Source: UBA11090 sp035560555 (GTDB lineage Bacteria; Spirochaetota; Spirochaetia; Treponematales; Rectinemataceae). From it: 64,000 nucleotides of DNA. The position numbers and the translations under genes were made by a program. The DNA lies in the NCBI GenBank assembly GCA_035560555.1, contig DATMZF010000021.1, positions 62,001 through 126,000 on the forward strand, written 5' to 3'. Numbering within the stretch: the stretch's first letter is position 1; every line of letters starts with the position of its first letter. The notes beneath the pieces were generated by a model that was not told where the DNA came from, did not search any database, and worked only from the letters and a program-made list of their open reading frames with translations. Of this stretch, positions 8,050 to 17,200 are shown piece by piece.

Positions 8050-9093
8050 ATGGCGGTGAGGAAATTATTTGAATCCTTTTCACAAGATATCGGTATCGAT
8101 TTGGGGACCTGCAATACCCTCATATATATTCGCGGAAAGGGGATCGTGCTGAACGAACCCTCCGTCGTCGCCGTGGAAAAGGGGACCAGCCGCCTGGTGG
8201 CGGTGGGAACCGACGCGAAAGGGATGCTTTCGCGCACGCCGAGGGATATCATCGCCAAGCGGCCCTTGCGCGACGGCGTGATCGCCGACCCCGACCTCAC
8301 CGAAAAGATGATCAAGTACTTCATCCAGAAGGTCGTGCCAAAGAACTGGTTCTTCAAGCCGAGGATCGTCATCGGCGTCCCCTCCTGCATCACCAAGGTT
8401 GAGGAGAATGCCGTCATCGATTCTGCCTACAAGGCCGGAGCCAGAACGGTAAAAGTGATCCCCGAGTCCCTCGCCGCTGCCATCGGCGCCGGCATTCCCA
8501 TTGTCGAGCCGGCGGGCCACATGATCTGCGATATCGGCGGGGGCACCACCGAGATTTCCGTCATTTCGCTGAAAGGGATGGTGGTGACGAGGGCGATCAG
8601 GGTCGGCGGCGACGAGTTCGACGAAGCGATCATGCGACATATCAGGAACGTGCACAATCTCATCATCGGAGACCAGACCGCCGAACATCTCAAAATAGAG
8701 ATCGGCAACGCGAGCCCCGAGAGAACCATCGAAAAGGTCGAAATCAAGGGAAACGATGCCATCACCGGCCTGCCGAGGCGTTTCGAGGTGGATTCCGTCG
8801 AGATCCGCGAGGCTCTCATGCCCTCGATCTCCCTCATCGTCGAGCAGGTCAAGAAAACCTTGAGCGAGACTCCGCCCGAGTTGGCCGCCGATATCGTGGA
8901 GCGCGGCATTGTCCTGTCTGGCGGCGGAGCCCTTCTCAAGGGCTTGCCCAAGCTCATCGCCAAGGAAACGGGCGTGCCTGTCATTCTCGCCGAGAAGCCG
9001 CTGGAGTGCGTCGCCATTGGGGCGGGCAAGTATTTTGAAACGATGAACAGCAGGGAAGGCTCCGAAAGCGTGTATGAGAGTCTCAATCTTTAG
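8050..9093 (+). CDS. mreB: Rod-shape-determining actin homologue MreB
   Basis: MreB forms membrane-bound filaments that guide lateral cell-wall synthesis. The 347-residue protein has the actin-type nucleotide motifs: phosphate 1 DIGIDLGTCNTL, phosphate 2 MICDIGGGTTEISVIS and adenosine motif GIVLSGGGALLKGL. The amphipathic N-terminus (RKLFESF) fits membrane binding. GGAGG at 8041-8045 gives four bases of spacing to the ATG at 8050 and one base to an ATG at 8047, so the later start was chosen. It leads the mreBCD-PBP2-rodA series. Confidence 0.97.
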   Translation: MAVRKLFESFSQDIGIDLGTCNTLIYIRGKGIVLNEPSVVAVEKGTSRLVAVGTDAKGMLSRTPRDIIAKRPLRDGVIADPDLTEKMIKYFIQKVVPKNWFFKPRIVIGVPSCITKVEENAVIDSAYKAGARTVKVIPESLAAAIGAGIPIVEPAGHMICDIGGGTTEISVISLKGMVVTRAIRVGGDEFDEAIMRHIRNVHNLIIGDQTAEHLKIEIGNASPERTIEKVEIKGNDAITGLPRRFEVDSVEIREALMPSISLIVEQVKKTLSETPPELAADIVERGIVLSGGGALLKGLPKLIAKETGVPVILAEKPLECVAIGAGKYFETMNSREGSESVYESLNL

Positions 9094-9104
9094 GAGAAAG
9101 GCCG

Positions 9105-10010
9105 ATGCCGCAGAAAAAGCGTAGCCGCGGCATATTGGCAACGCAGAGAACTCCCCTTCTTCTCATCGCGGCTTCGCTTCTCATGATTTCCATATCGACG
9201 CGAAGCATACTCAACCTTCCGGGGACCGTCGCCTCGGCGGTCACGGGAGGCGTTCAGTATGTCTTTTCCTCGGTAGGGGGCTTCGTCAAGCGCACCATCT
9301 TCTCCATAGGCGAACTCGCCGACCTCCGCAACCAGTACGATACCCTCGCCGACAAGCTCAAAGCCTACGAAACGCTGCAGCGAAACTTCGCCGACATGAT
9401 GTCTGAGAACGCGAGGCTGAAGGAACAGCTGGGATTCGCCCAGAACATGACCACCATCAAGGCCTCGGCGCAGATCATCGCCAAGGACCCGGGGAACATA
9501 TACTCCAGCTACATCATCGACAAAGGCCTCGTCTCGGGCATCGCGAAGAACATGGCCGTGGCGGCTTTCCAGAATGGCATGCAGGGGCTGGCGGGCAAGA
9601 TCCTGGACGCCAGGACCAAATCCAGCGTCGTCCTCCCCGTGTTCGACCAGCGTTTTTTCGTCTCGGCGCGGCTCTCCAGAACGCGCAACGAGGGCCTCGT
9701 GAATGGTCAGGGCAATCCCGACGACCCTCTCGTGATGCGCTATGTTTCCAAATTGAACGCGGCGGAGATACAGATCGGCGACATGGTGGTGACGAGCGGT
9801 CTCGACTCCATTTACCCCAGCGATCTGGCGATAGGAAGGGTGAAGGAAATCCAGCTGCCCGAATACAGCAGCTCGGCCATCATCCTCCTCGAACCTTCGC
9901 TGAACTTTTCCAAGCTGGAATACCTTTTCGTGATACAGAAAGCGGAAGGGCCATCGCTCTCCGAACCGGGGGCGAACGCCGCCGCGCCTGAAGTGAAGGC
10001 ACAACGATGA
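9105..10010 (+). CDS. mreC: Rod-shape-determining protein MreC
   Basis: MreC is the periplasmic scaffold that links MreB to PBP2. The 301-residue protein has a basic N-terminus, a transmembrane helix (about residues 13-32), a coiled coil (about 65-105, LRNQYDTLADKLKAYETLQRN) and the paired beta-barrel domain. That domain shows the family motif LVSGIAKNMAV and the late block IQIGDMVVTSGLDSIYPSDLAIGRV. The C-terminal 20 residues are Ala/Pro-rich and poorly conserved. It starts 11 bases after mreB behind AGGAGAAAGG and its stop overlaps mreD in ATGA. Confidence 0.93.
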   Translation: MPQKKRSRGILATQRTPLLLIAASLLMISISTRSILNLPGTVASAVTGGVQYVFSSVGGFVKRTIFSIGELADLRNQYDTLADKLKAYETLQRNFADMMSENARLKEQLGFAQNMTTIKASAQIIAKDPGNIYSSYIIDKGLVSGIAKNMAVAAFQNGMQGLAGKILDARTKSSVVLPVFDQRFFVSARLSRTRNEGLVNGQGNPDDPLVMRYVSKLNAAEIQIGDMVVTSGLDSIYPSDLAIGRVKEIQLPEYSSSAIILLEPSLNFSKLEYLFVIQKAEGPSLSEPGANAAAPEVKAQR

Positions 10011-10513
10011 ACGCCGTCGTCGCCTCCACGGTTCTTTCCTCGATATTTCTGGTCATCCAGACGACCTGGATGAAAAACGGCCTTTTCTGGGGCGTCATCC
10101 CCGATTTCTGCCTTCTCGTCATCCTCTGGGTGGCCTACAACAACAAGAACGACCAGGGTGTCGTGACAGGATTCATTTCAGGCGTCGTCTGCGATTTGCT
10201 CTCCTCGTCGCCGATGGGCTATTTTTCCTTTCTCTACGTCATTCCCGCTTACGCGGCCACCTTCCTGAGGAAGATAGTGGCGATGGACGCCTTTTTCATC
10301 CCTGTCCTTCTTGGCTTCGCGGGAACGATTCTAAAAGGGATCGGTAGCCTTTTCCTCCTCGCTGTCTATGGATCCGAAACCATGAGCGCCTACTCTTTTT
10401 CCAATTACCATTTCTGGATCGAGGCGGCGCTGAACGGCGCCATCGCGCCCCTGCTCTTTTGGGGCTTAAGCAGGATAAGGCGCTTCCTCATCACCAAAAA
10501 GGTCACCGAATGA
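10007..10513 (+). CDS. mreD: Rod-shape-determining membrane protein MreD
   Basis: This 168-residue protein is very hydrophobic, with about five membrane helices and the mid-protein signature VTGFISGVVCDLLSSSPMGYF, which is the MreD family landmark (GFxxGLxxDLxSxxPLG). MreD is the least understood part of the elongasome. The start overlaps the mreC stop by four bases and the gene is followed at once by the PBP2 gene. Confidence 0.92.
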   Translation: MNAVVASTVLSSIFLVIQTTWMKNGLFWGVIPDFCLLVILWVAYNNKNDQGVVTGFISGVVCDLLSSSPMGYFSFLYVIPAYAATFLRKIVAMDAFFIPVLLGFAGTILKGIGSLFLLAVYGSETMSAYSFSNYHFWIEAALNGAIAPLLFWGLSRIRRFLITKKVTE

Positions 10514-10556
10514 GAGAGGGCGATTGGTCCGCGGTTTCACGCCGCGAGGGCGCCTG

Positions 10557-12419
10557 ATGGGCGGTTCACAGCAGCGTTGGACCGACAGGACGAGGTTTCT
10601 AAAAATACTGATCATCGTCCTCTGCTCGACCTATATCGCCTACCTCTTTAATCTCCAGATTCTGCGTGGCGCCGAATTTAAGGCGCAGGCGCGAAAATAC
10701 GCCATCCAGGCGGTGAAGATCCCCGCCGCGCGCGGGGAAATCTACGACAGGACGAACGCCGTTCCCCTCGTCACGAATGACGAAGCCTTTTCCGTCGAAA
10801 TCATTCCAGCGGAGATATCCACCGCGGAGAGAGACCTGATCTTTGCGAGAGTCGCCCAACTCCTCGATATAAAGATCGACGAAATACGAAAAAAGATCCC
10901 GGCGAAATACTACCACCTATACCAGCCAATATCGATCACCTCATCCGCGAGCTACGCCACCGTGGCGAAGCTCGCGGAGCACAAGGAAGATTTCCCCGGC
11001 GTGTATTGGAACTCGAGACCCATACGGCGCTATCTGGATGTACAATCTCTCGCCCATGTTCTCGGGTATGTCGGCGAAATCGGAAGGGACGAATACAAGA
11101 TTCTCTTCAATAAGGGATACTCGGCCGATGACATGGTCGGAAAGGCGGGGATCGAGAAGCTCTACGATTCTATCCTGAAAGGCACGGACGGGCACCTCCT
11201 GAAGACGGTCGACGTAAAGGGAAGGGACCTCGCCGCCGAACAGACCAAGGTGGAAACGCCCAAGGCGGGCAAAAGACTCGTGCTCACCATCGACCGCTCC
11301 ATACAGCGACTGGCCGAAAAGGCGCTGGGAAACCGGATGGGCTCGATAATCGTGATGAAGCCGACCACTGGAGAAATTCTGGGGATGGTCTCCTATCCCT
11401 GGTACGACCCCAACATTTTTTCTTCCAGCAAGGCAGGCGACGAATACGCAAAGCTCCTCGCCGACCCCAACAACCCCCTGCTCAACAGGGCCATCCAATC
11501 ATCCTACCCACCCGCGTCGACCTTCAAGACCATCCTGACGACGGCCATCCTCGAAGAGAAGGTCTTCTCGCCGGACGTCAAGATCGTTTGTCGCGGCGTA
11601 TTGGATTACGGCGGCAGGGATTGGAACTGCTGGGTGCATAGTCCCGGCCACGGCCCCGTTGACCTCAAGGGAGCCCTCGCTCAGTCCTGCGACATCTATT
11701 ACTGGACCGTTGGAAGGGATAACCTCGGCGTGGAAAAAATCGCTAGCTACGCGGGCGACTTCGGCTACGGAAAACTCACTGGAATCGACCTCCCGGGCGA
11801 GACCCAAGGCGTCGTGCCAACCCCAAAATGGAAGGAACAGACCTACAACGAGCGATGGACGTTGGGCGATACCATGAACCTCTCCATCGGGCAGGGCTTC
11901 ATGCTGGCGACGCCGCTGCAGGTCGCCGACATGATCGCCATGATCGTGAACGATGGCGTCATCTACAAGCCGCATATCCTCAAGGAAATCCGCGACCCGG
12001 AGACGGGCGCCATCATTCAGTCGGTCGAACGCGAGCAGATAGCCAGCGCCTCCATCAGCAAGGCGACCTTCGCGAAGGTCCGCGAAGACCTTCGCGGCGT
12101 CATAACGGTGGGAGGCTCGGCCAATGTCCCTGTCTCGACGAAGGCGGTAAAGATAGCAGGCAAGACGGGCACCGCCGAGATAGGCCTGAAAGACCGCTGG
12201 CATTCGTGGTTCGCTTCCTACGCCCCCTACGACGCCCCTCCTGAGGACCAGATAATAGTCGTGACCATGATAGAAGCCACCAACCCATGGGAATGGTGGG
12301 CGCCCTATGCCGCCAATGTCATCTACCAGGGCATTTTCGGCGGACAGGACGCGGAGACGGCTGCCAAGACCGTGGGCCTGAACCTTTTGGGTTCGTTGAA
12401 GAGGGGGAGGGCAGAATGA
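10557..12419 (+). CDS. mrdA: Penicillin-binding protein 2 (elongation transpeptidase)
   Basis: This is the class B transpeptidase that cross-links peptidoglycan during elongation, partner of RodA. The protein of about 620 residues has a short cytoplasmic N-terminus, one transmembrane anchor (about 15-35) and the PBP dimerisation domain beginning at RGEIYDR. The transpeptidase domain has the SxxK motif STFK, an SxD variant SCD in place of SxN, and KTG in GKTGTAE. The ATG at 10557 has GAGGG six bases away. A TTG at 10524, closer to the mreD stop, would add 11 residues and is possible. The stop overlaps rodA by four bases. Confidence 0.95.
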   Translation: MGGSQQRWTDRTRFLKILIIVLCSTYIAYLFNLQILRGAEFKAQARKYAIQAVKIPAARGEIYDRTNAVPLVTNDEAFSVEIIPAEISTAERDLIFARVAQLLDIKIDEIRKKIPAKYYHLYQPISITSSASYATVAKLAEHKEDFPGVYWNSRPIRRYLDVQSLAHVLGYVGEIGRDEYKILFNKGYSADDMVGKAGIEKLYDSILKGTDGHLLKTVDVKGRDLAAEQTKVETPKAGKRLVLTIDRSIQRLAEKALGNRMGSIIVMKPTTGEILGMVSYPWYDPNIFSSSKAGDEYAKLLADPNNPLLNRAIQSSYPPASTFKTILTTAILEEKVFSPDVKIVCRGVLDYGGRDWNCWVHSPGHGPVDLKGALAQSCDIYYWTVGRDNLGVEKIASYAGDFGYGKLTGIDLPGETQGVVPTPKWKEQTYNERWTLGDTMNLSIGQGFMLATPLQVADMIAMIVNDGVIYKPHILKEIRDPETGAIIQSVEREQIASASISKATFAKVREDLRGVITVGGSANVPVSTKAVKIAGKTGTAEIGLKDRWHSWFASYAPYDAPPEDQIIVVTMIEATNPWEWWAPYAANVIYQGIFGGQDAETAAKTVGLNLLGSLKRGRAE

Positions 12420-13735
12420 AGCATTTCCAGCTACCCAAGTTCCTTTCGGATATCGATTACTCCCTCCTGGCCATAACGATGGCGCTCATCTGCATCGGCG
12501 TTTTCGCTATAGCCTCTGCCGGCATCGACGCGGAAGGTTTCAGGTTTTCGAACGAATACATGAAGCAGATAATCTGGGCGGCCACGGGCGCCCTTTTAGC
12601 CCTCATGGCTATCGGTCTCGACATATCTCGGCTGAAGGACTACACCTTTTTCGTCTATGCGGCCCTATGCATCGTGCTGCTGTATACACGCTTCGCCGGG
12701 CGCGTCGTCAATGGGGCGCGCTCCTGGATAGGTATCGGCGAATCCGGCATCCAGCCTTCGGAGTTCGCCAAGATTACCACCATCCTTTTTCTCGCACGCT
12801 ATCTGGACGACTCGGAACAGCAGAGCAGCTTCCGCCGGCTTATCATCAGCGGCTGCATCATAGCGCTGCCCGTACTGCTCATACTTTCGCAGCCCGACTT
12901 CGGTTCCGCCCTCGTATTCTTCCCCATCCTCATTGTCATGCTCTACATGGGAAAGATCGATATCCGCTACACGCTCTTCATAGTGCTCACCGTCGCCGTC
13001 ACGTTCGTCATTCTCATTCTTCCGCTCGCCGGCAAGTATTTTTTCGCGGCCGGAAACCCCATAGACCTATTTTTCCAGAGGACCTTGCTCGTCAAGTTGG
13101 TCGTCTACTTTCTGTTCATCGTTCTGGGGCTGGCCTCCTGGGGCTGGCTCGCTTTCAAGAAAAGGTACTACTTCTGGCTGTCCTACATTTTCTCCATACT
13201 CGATCTCTCCATCCTCATCTCCTTCGCGGCGCACAAGGTCCTCAAGGAGTACCAGATAATGCGCCTGATGGTCTTCCTCAATCCCGATGTCGACCCCCAG
13301 GGCGCCGGATGGAACATCATACAGGCGGTCACCGCCATTGGCTCCGGCGGATTGGTTGGAAAAGGCTATATGCAGGGTACTCAGAGCCACGCGCGCTTCA
13401 TCCCCCAGCAGAGCACCGACTTCATTTTTTCCATCATAGCTGAGGAGTGGGGTCTCGCAGGTGGAATCGTCCTGATCTGCCTGTTCGGTGCCCTCATGTA
13501 CCGCATCATCTCTCTGATAGAGACCACGAAAGACCGGTACTCCATGCTCGTCTGCAGCGGTTTCTTCGGAATGTTCTTTTTCCACTTCATGATCAACGTC
13601 GGCATGGCCATCGGCATAATGCCCATCACCGGCATCCCTCTCTATTTCATCTCATATGGCGGATCTTCCCTGTGGGCGGCCATGACGGCCGTCGGTTTCC
13701 TGCTCGGGATATCCGCCCGAAGGTACAGAATGTGA
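12416..13735 (+). CDS. rodA: RodA/SEDS peptidoglycan glycosyltransferase
   Basis: RodA polymerises glycan strands from lipid II in the elongasome. The protein is 439 residues with about ten membrane helices. It has the SEDS landmarks GARSWIGIGESGIQPSEFAK and SQPDFGSALV (with the functionally important Asp), and the closing block GIPLYFISYGGSSLWAAM. The start is the ATG overlapping the PBP2 stop, behind GAGGGGGAGG. The reading frame continues upstream for 43 codons inside PBP2, but that extension is not SEDS-like. The stretch between the QPDF motif and the late helices carries a helix pair longer than in short RodA proteins. Confidence 0.95.
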   Translation: MKHFQLPKFLSDIDYSLLAITMALICIGVFAIASAGIDAEGFRFSNEYMKQIIWAATGALLALMAIGLDISRLKDYTFFVYAALCIVLLYTRFAGRVVNGARSWIGIGESGIQPSEFAKITTILFLARYLDDSEQQSSFRRLIISGCIIALPVLLILSQPDFGSALVFFPILIVMLYMGKIDIRYTLFIVLTVAVTFVILILPLAGKYFFAAGNPIDLFFQRTLLVKLVVYFLFIVLGLASWGWLAFKKRYYFWLSYIFSILDLSILISFAAHKVLKEYQIMRLMVFLNPDVDPQGAGWNIIQAVTAIGSGGLVGKGYMQGTQSHARFIPQQSTDFIFSIIAEEWGLAGGIVLICLFGALMYRIISLIETTKDRYSMLVCSGFFGMFFFHFMINVGMAIGIMPITGIPLYFISYGGSSLWAAMTAVGFLLGISARRYRM

Positions 13736-16278
13736 CAGCAGAACGATTCGTCGATCCGATAAAAGACTTCGGTTCGGAACTCTACTCGATAATGAAGCCG
13801 GCCCGCTATCTGGGCGGCGAACTGGGTTCCCACCCAGGCATAGAGCCAGGCGACGAGCGCCTAAGAGTAGCCCTCTGCTTCCCCGACCTCTACGAGATAG
13901 GAATGTCCAACAACGCGATTCGCATTCTCTACAACGACATGGGCGAGTTGTCGGCTGACATCGTCTGCGAACGCGTTTTCGCGCCAGCCCCCGATTTCGA
14001 GGCCCTGCTCAAGCGTCGCGGCATCCCCCTCTACACGCTCGAAAGCGGCATACCGCTGAAAGCCTGCGACATCCTGGGCTTTTCGATCGGCTACGAGCTT
14101 CTCGCCACCAACATCCTCACCGTCCTCGACGTGGGCCAGATTCCCATACTCTCGCGTGACCGAGGCGAAGACGATCCCATCGTTATAGCGGGCGGTCCGG
14201 CGATCACCAACCCGCATCCCTTCAGCCAATTCCTCGACGCCGTCTATGTAGGCGAGGCGGAAGGCGGATTCCATACCCTGCTCCAAAACCTGACGAATCG
14301 TAAAAGGAAGGGCGCCACACGAACGGCGCTGCTCGAATGCCTGCGCGCTTCGAAGTCCATCTGGATGCCGAAAACCGCCTCGAGCGCTTCCAAACCCGCG
14401 TCGCGGGCCGTTTTTTCCGATTTTTCGACATCGACCGCTTCCACGGCTTTTCCCATCCCCATAATCCAGACGATACAGAGTCACGGATCCGTGGAAATCA
14501 TGCGTGGATGCCCCAATGGCTGCAGATTCTGCCACGCGGGATATTACTACAGGCCCCAGCGCGTGAAATCTACGGCGCGTATAGAGGCCGAGGTAAAGGC
14601 CCTTGTGGAAGACGGCGGCTACAGGGAAATAACCCTCTCCTCCCTCTCCAGCGGCGATTATCCCGACATCGTGGGGCTCTTTAAGCGGCTCAACGCCGCA
14701 TGGAAAGATCGCTTCGTGTCATTCCAGCTTCCTAGCCTCAAGGTGGATTCCTTCACCTTGCCGTTGCTGGCCGAGCTTTCGGAAGTACGCAAATCGGGGC
14801 TCACCTTCGCCGTGGAAACTCCTATAGAGTCCTGGCAGGCTTCCATCAACAAGACGGTCAGCTTCGATAAAATTGTCGATATTTTAAAAGAAGCCAAGCA
14901 ATATGGATTCAGATCCGCGAAATTCTATTTCATGATCGGATTGCCGGTTCCAGGAAAGGGCAGGGGTGAAGGGGAGGCGATCGTCGAGTTTCTCCAGAAA
15001 ATCGCCAAGGTCGAGAGGATCGCCCTCAACGTCAATATTGGAACCTTCGTGCCCAAGCCCCACACTCCCTACGCAAGGGAAGCGCAGATCGGGGAAAAGG
15101 AAGCCCTGGAAACCATCTATTATATAAAAGACGCGCTGAGGCCATTTAAATATATCTCGATTACCTACCATTCCCCTTTCACCGCTCTCCTGGAAGGTAT
15201 CCTGTCCAGGGGCGATGACAGGGTGGGGGAGATCATCCTCTCCGCCTACTCCAAGGGCGCCAGGCTTGACGCGTGGGACGAGCATTTCAGGAAGGATATT
15301 TGGAAAGAAGTCTTCGCTGAAACGCTCGAAACAAAGGGCTACGACCCTTCCATCGAGTACATGGTCAGCAAAGCGGCCGGTTCGAGCTTGCCATGGGACG
15401 ATATAAATCTATTTGTCAGCAAAAGTTACTACGCCACAGAGGGCCAGAAGTCGCTCTTGAGCGAGATGACGGGCGCCTGTTCGGACGACTGCGATCACCC
15501 CTGCGGAGCCTGCAACGACTCCTTTCATATAGTATCCAATATCATACAACCAGAACAAACCGTTTCCGGCTCCGAACCAGTTGTCCACGCGACTTCGCCC
15601 TCGACGCGAGGATTTATGGTTGGTGAGCCTTTTAAAGCCTCGAGCGAGGATATCCGCCTGGTGGTTTCCTTCAAAAAGGAAGCGAACGCATCGTTCTATC
15701 CATTACACTCAATTTCTGGAATATATTCGAGGGCTTTTTTCATACTTGGCTTGCCGATTCGATTCACCGAGGGATTCAATCCGCTTCCTCGCATGGAATT
15801 TAGCCAGCCTTTGGCGCTAGGCATAGAATCGGACGACGATATAATGGCCGTCTGGCTGAACTCGAGTCTAGAAATCAAGGATTTGAAGGCTTTCGTCCAA
15901 GCCTTCAATAAATGCCTGCCAAAAGGCATCGTCGTCGTCGACGTGCGTATCGGCAAGAGCCGCAGCGAAGGCAAAAACTCGATAGGATCCTTGTATTGGG
16001 GATCGCGGTACAAAGCCATCATAGACAGTGCTGATAACTATAGACTACTTGAAAACGCCCTGGTCGAAGCGAATCTCCATGAGGCAAAGCTGGCCGACGC
16101 GCCATCGAGAACCATTGCGGTCACGCTGAACGACGCGCACGGCGGTGACAGGAATATCATAAAGCTTTTTTCAAGCGCCCTGGACGCTGAAAAAGTACTG
16201 GAACATTGCTCGATACGAAGAGAAAGCAGCCTTGCCTTGCGGGAAGGAAAAATCATCCGGCTATTCGAGGCGCTGTAA
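13732..16278 (+). CDS. Fused radical SAM (TIGR03960-type) and DUF2344 (TIGR03936-type) protein
   Basis: This is an 848-residue two-part protein. The first 200 residues resemble a B12-binding-like Rossmann region found in the TIGR03960 family. A radical SAM core follows with the CxxxCxxC cluster ligands at C260, C264 and C267 (GCPNGCRFCHAG). A cysteine-rich segment near residues 583-596 (CSDDCDHPCGAC) leads into a C-terminal domain of about 210 residues that matches the radical-SAM-linked DUF2344 family (SGIYSRAFFILGLPIRFTEG, NPLPRMEFSQPLALGI). In many bacteria these are two adjacent genes, often near rne/rng or rplU; here they are one. The substrate is unknown, and tRNA or ribosome modification is a guess from those neighbourhoods. 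The GTG start overlaps the rodA stop. Confidence 0.85.
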   Translation: MTAERFVDPIKDFGSELYSIMKPARYLGGELGSHPGIEPGDERLRVALCFPDLYEIGMSNNAIRILYNDMGELSADIVCERVFAPAPDFEALLKRRGIPLYTLESGIPLKACDILGFSIGYELLATNILTVLDVGQIPILSRDRGEDDPIVIAGGPAITNPHPFSQFLDAVYVGEAEGGFHTLLQNLTNRKRKGATRTALLECLRASKSIWMPKTASSASKPASRAVFSDFSTSTASTAFPIPIIQTIQSHGSVEIMRGCPNGCRFCHAGYYYRPQRVKSTARIEAEVKALVEDGGYREITLSSLSSGDYPDIVGLFKRLNAAWKDRFVSFQLPSLKVDSFTLPLLAELSEVRKSGLTFAVETPIESWQASINKTVSFDKIVDILKEAKQYGFRSAKFYFMIGLPVPGKGRGEGEAIVEFLQKIAKVERIALNVNIGTFVPKPHTPYAREAQIGEKEALETIYYIKDALRPFKYISITYHSPFTALLEGILSRGDDRVGEIILSAYSKGARLDAWDEHFRKDIWKEVFAETLETKGYDPSIEYMVSKAAGSSLPWDDINLFVSKSYYATEGQKSLLSEMTGACSDDCDHPCGACNDSFHIVSNIIQPEQTVSGSEPVVHATSPSTRGFMVGEPFKASSEDIRLVVSFKKEANASFYPLHSISGIYSRAFFILGLPIRFTEGFNPLPRMEFSQPLALGIESDDDIMAVWLNSSLEIKDLKAFVQAFNKCLPKGIVVVDVRIGKSRSEGKNSIGSLYWGSRYKAIIDSADNYRLLENALVEANLHEAKLADAPSRTIAVTLNDAHGGDRNIIKLFSSALDAEKVLEHCSIRRESSLALREGKIIRLFEAL

Positions 16279-16405
16279 GGCTTTCCGCAGAAAAAGGCAG
16301 CAAGTAAGCGGTTTGAGAATTGTGGCTTGAGTCGTTTTCGTCGCTGAACGAATATTAGGATAGATAACAGTAGACAGAATATACATTATACGAAGTTACT
16401 TTGAT

Positions 16406-17092
16406 TTAGCGAGGCGTATAAGAAAGGTAGCTGTCGATTATAACCGGATCGCTGTACACAGTTTCGAAAGTCTCCGGATCGCTTCCGAAGGCGACTGTAT
16501 AAAATGCAAAATATATAGCCGCAGGAGCGTCGCTTCCCTCATAATCATCGTCTCCGCTCTCGTAGTTGCTTGAAGTGAAAAAGGATCCACGGGTTGAAAA
16601 GTCGGAAGTGATACTTCTTGCTAGATAACTTAGAATACTGTTGTCCCCATCGTTCAAGGACCACTCCGCGCCGTCATTCAGATTTACATAGAAAACTGCA
16701 GAATCCGATGGATTCGAGATAGATATAACGGGCGACTCATTGCTTGAGACGGACCTCAATCTCACAAAGTCCAAAGAGCTTGTCGCATAGGTCATGAAGC
16801 TATCGGGATATCCCTCATAATTGCTGGCCATAGAGACAAGACTATCAATGTCGGATTGTGCCGCAGTTGAGGAATCGTAAACGCGATAATAAATCTCATA
16901 TCCTTTGAATGATTGATCTGAACCTTCGGAAGAATCGTAATTAGAAATATTATGCTCCAAGGCAAGCTGGCTTTCCGAGCTTTTAAAAAAGTCGCTTGGA
17001 GAATATAGGTATAAGTAGGTGGGCAGACCGCAACCTGAGTTAATAAGAACCAAGAAACAAATAATAACGCTATATAGAATTTTTTTTTTCAT
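16406..17092 (-). CDS. Putative lipoprotein, unknown function, AT-rich
   Basis: The 228-residue protein opens with a clear export signal (MKKKILYSVIICFLVLINSGC). The Cys at residue 21 would be the lipidated residue, with the relaxed -4/-3 positions that spirochaete lipoboxes allow. The mature part is rich in Ser, Tyr and Asp and contains no motif I recognise. It is a single gene between a convergent operon end and the terminator of the next gene. Its base composition and codon use (many AAT, ATA, TTT and AGA) differ plainly from the GC-rich neighbours, which suggests recent acquisition or fast evolution. The ATG start is supported by the signal peptide. Confidence 0.75.
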   Translation of the reverse strand: MKKKILYSVIICFLVLINSGCGLPTYLYLYSPSDFFKSSESQLALEHNISNYDSSEGSDQSFKGYEIYYRVYDSSTAAQSDIDSLVSMASNYEGYPDSFMTYATSSLDFVRLRSVSSNESPVISISNPSDSAVFYVNLNDGAEWSLNDGDNSILSYLARSITSDFSTRGSFFTSSNYESGDDDYEGSDAPAAIYFAFYTVAFGSDPETFETVYSDPVIIDSYLSYTPR

Positions 17093-17122
17093 CTTGTCGT
17101 CCTTCCTCGCGGGTCATACTAT

Positions 17123-17172
17123 AAAAAAGCAGGATCGAGCCTCGCGCGACGCGACGACGAACCTGCTTTTTT
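17123..17172 (-). terminator. Terminator of the TPR gene at 17201-17917
   Basis: A perfect 11-bp inverted repeat, AAAAAAGCAGG (17123-17133) and CCTGCTTTTTT (17162-17172), has a 28-base loop that can itself form a small hairpin. It lies 29 bases past the stop of the leftward TPR gene and gives a six-U tail on that strand. The symmetric A/T flanks also allow action on the other strand. Confidence 0.85.
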
Positions 17173-17200
17173 CTATATAAACCCAATAGAGGGCGAATCG

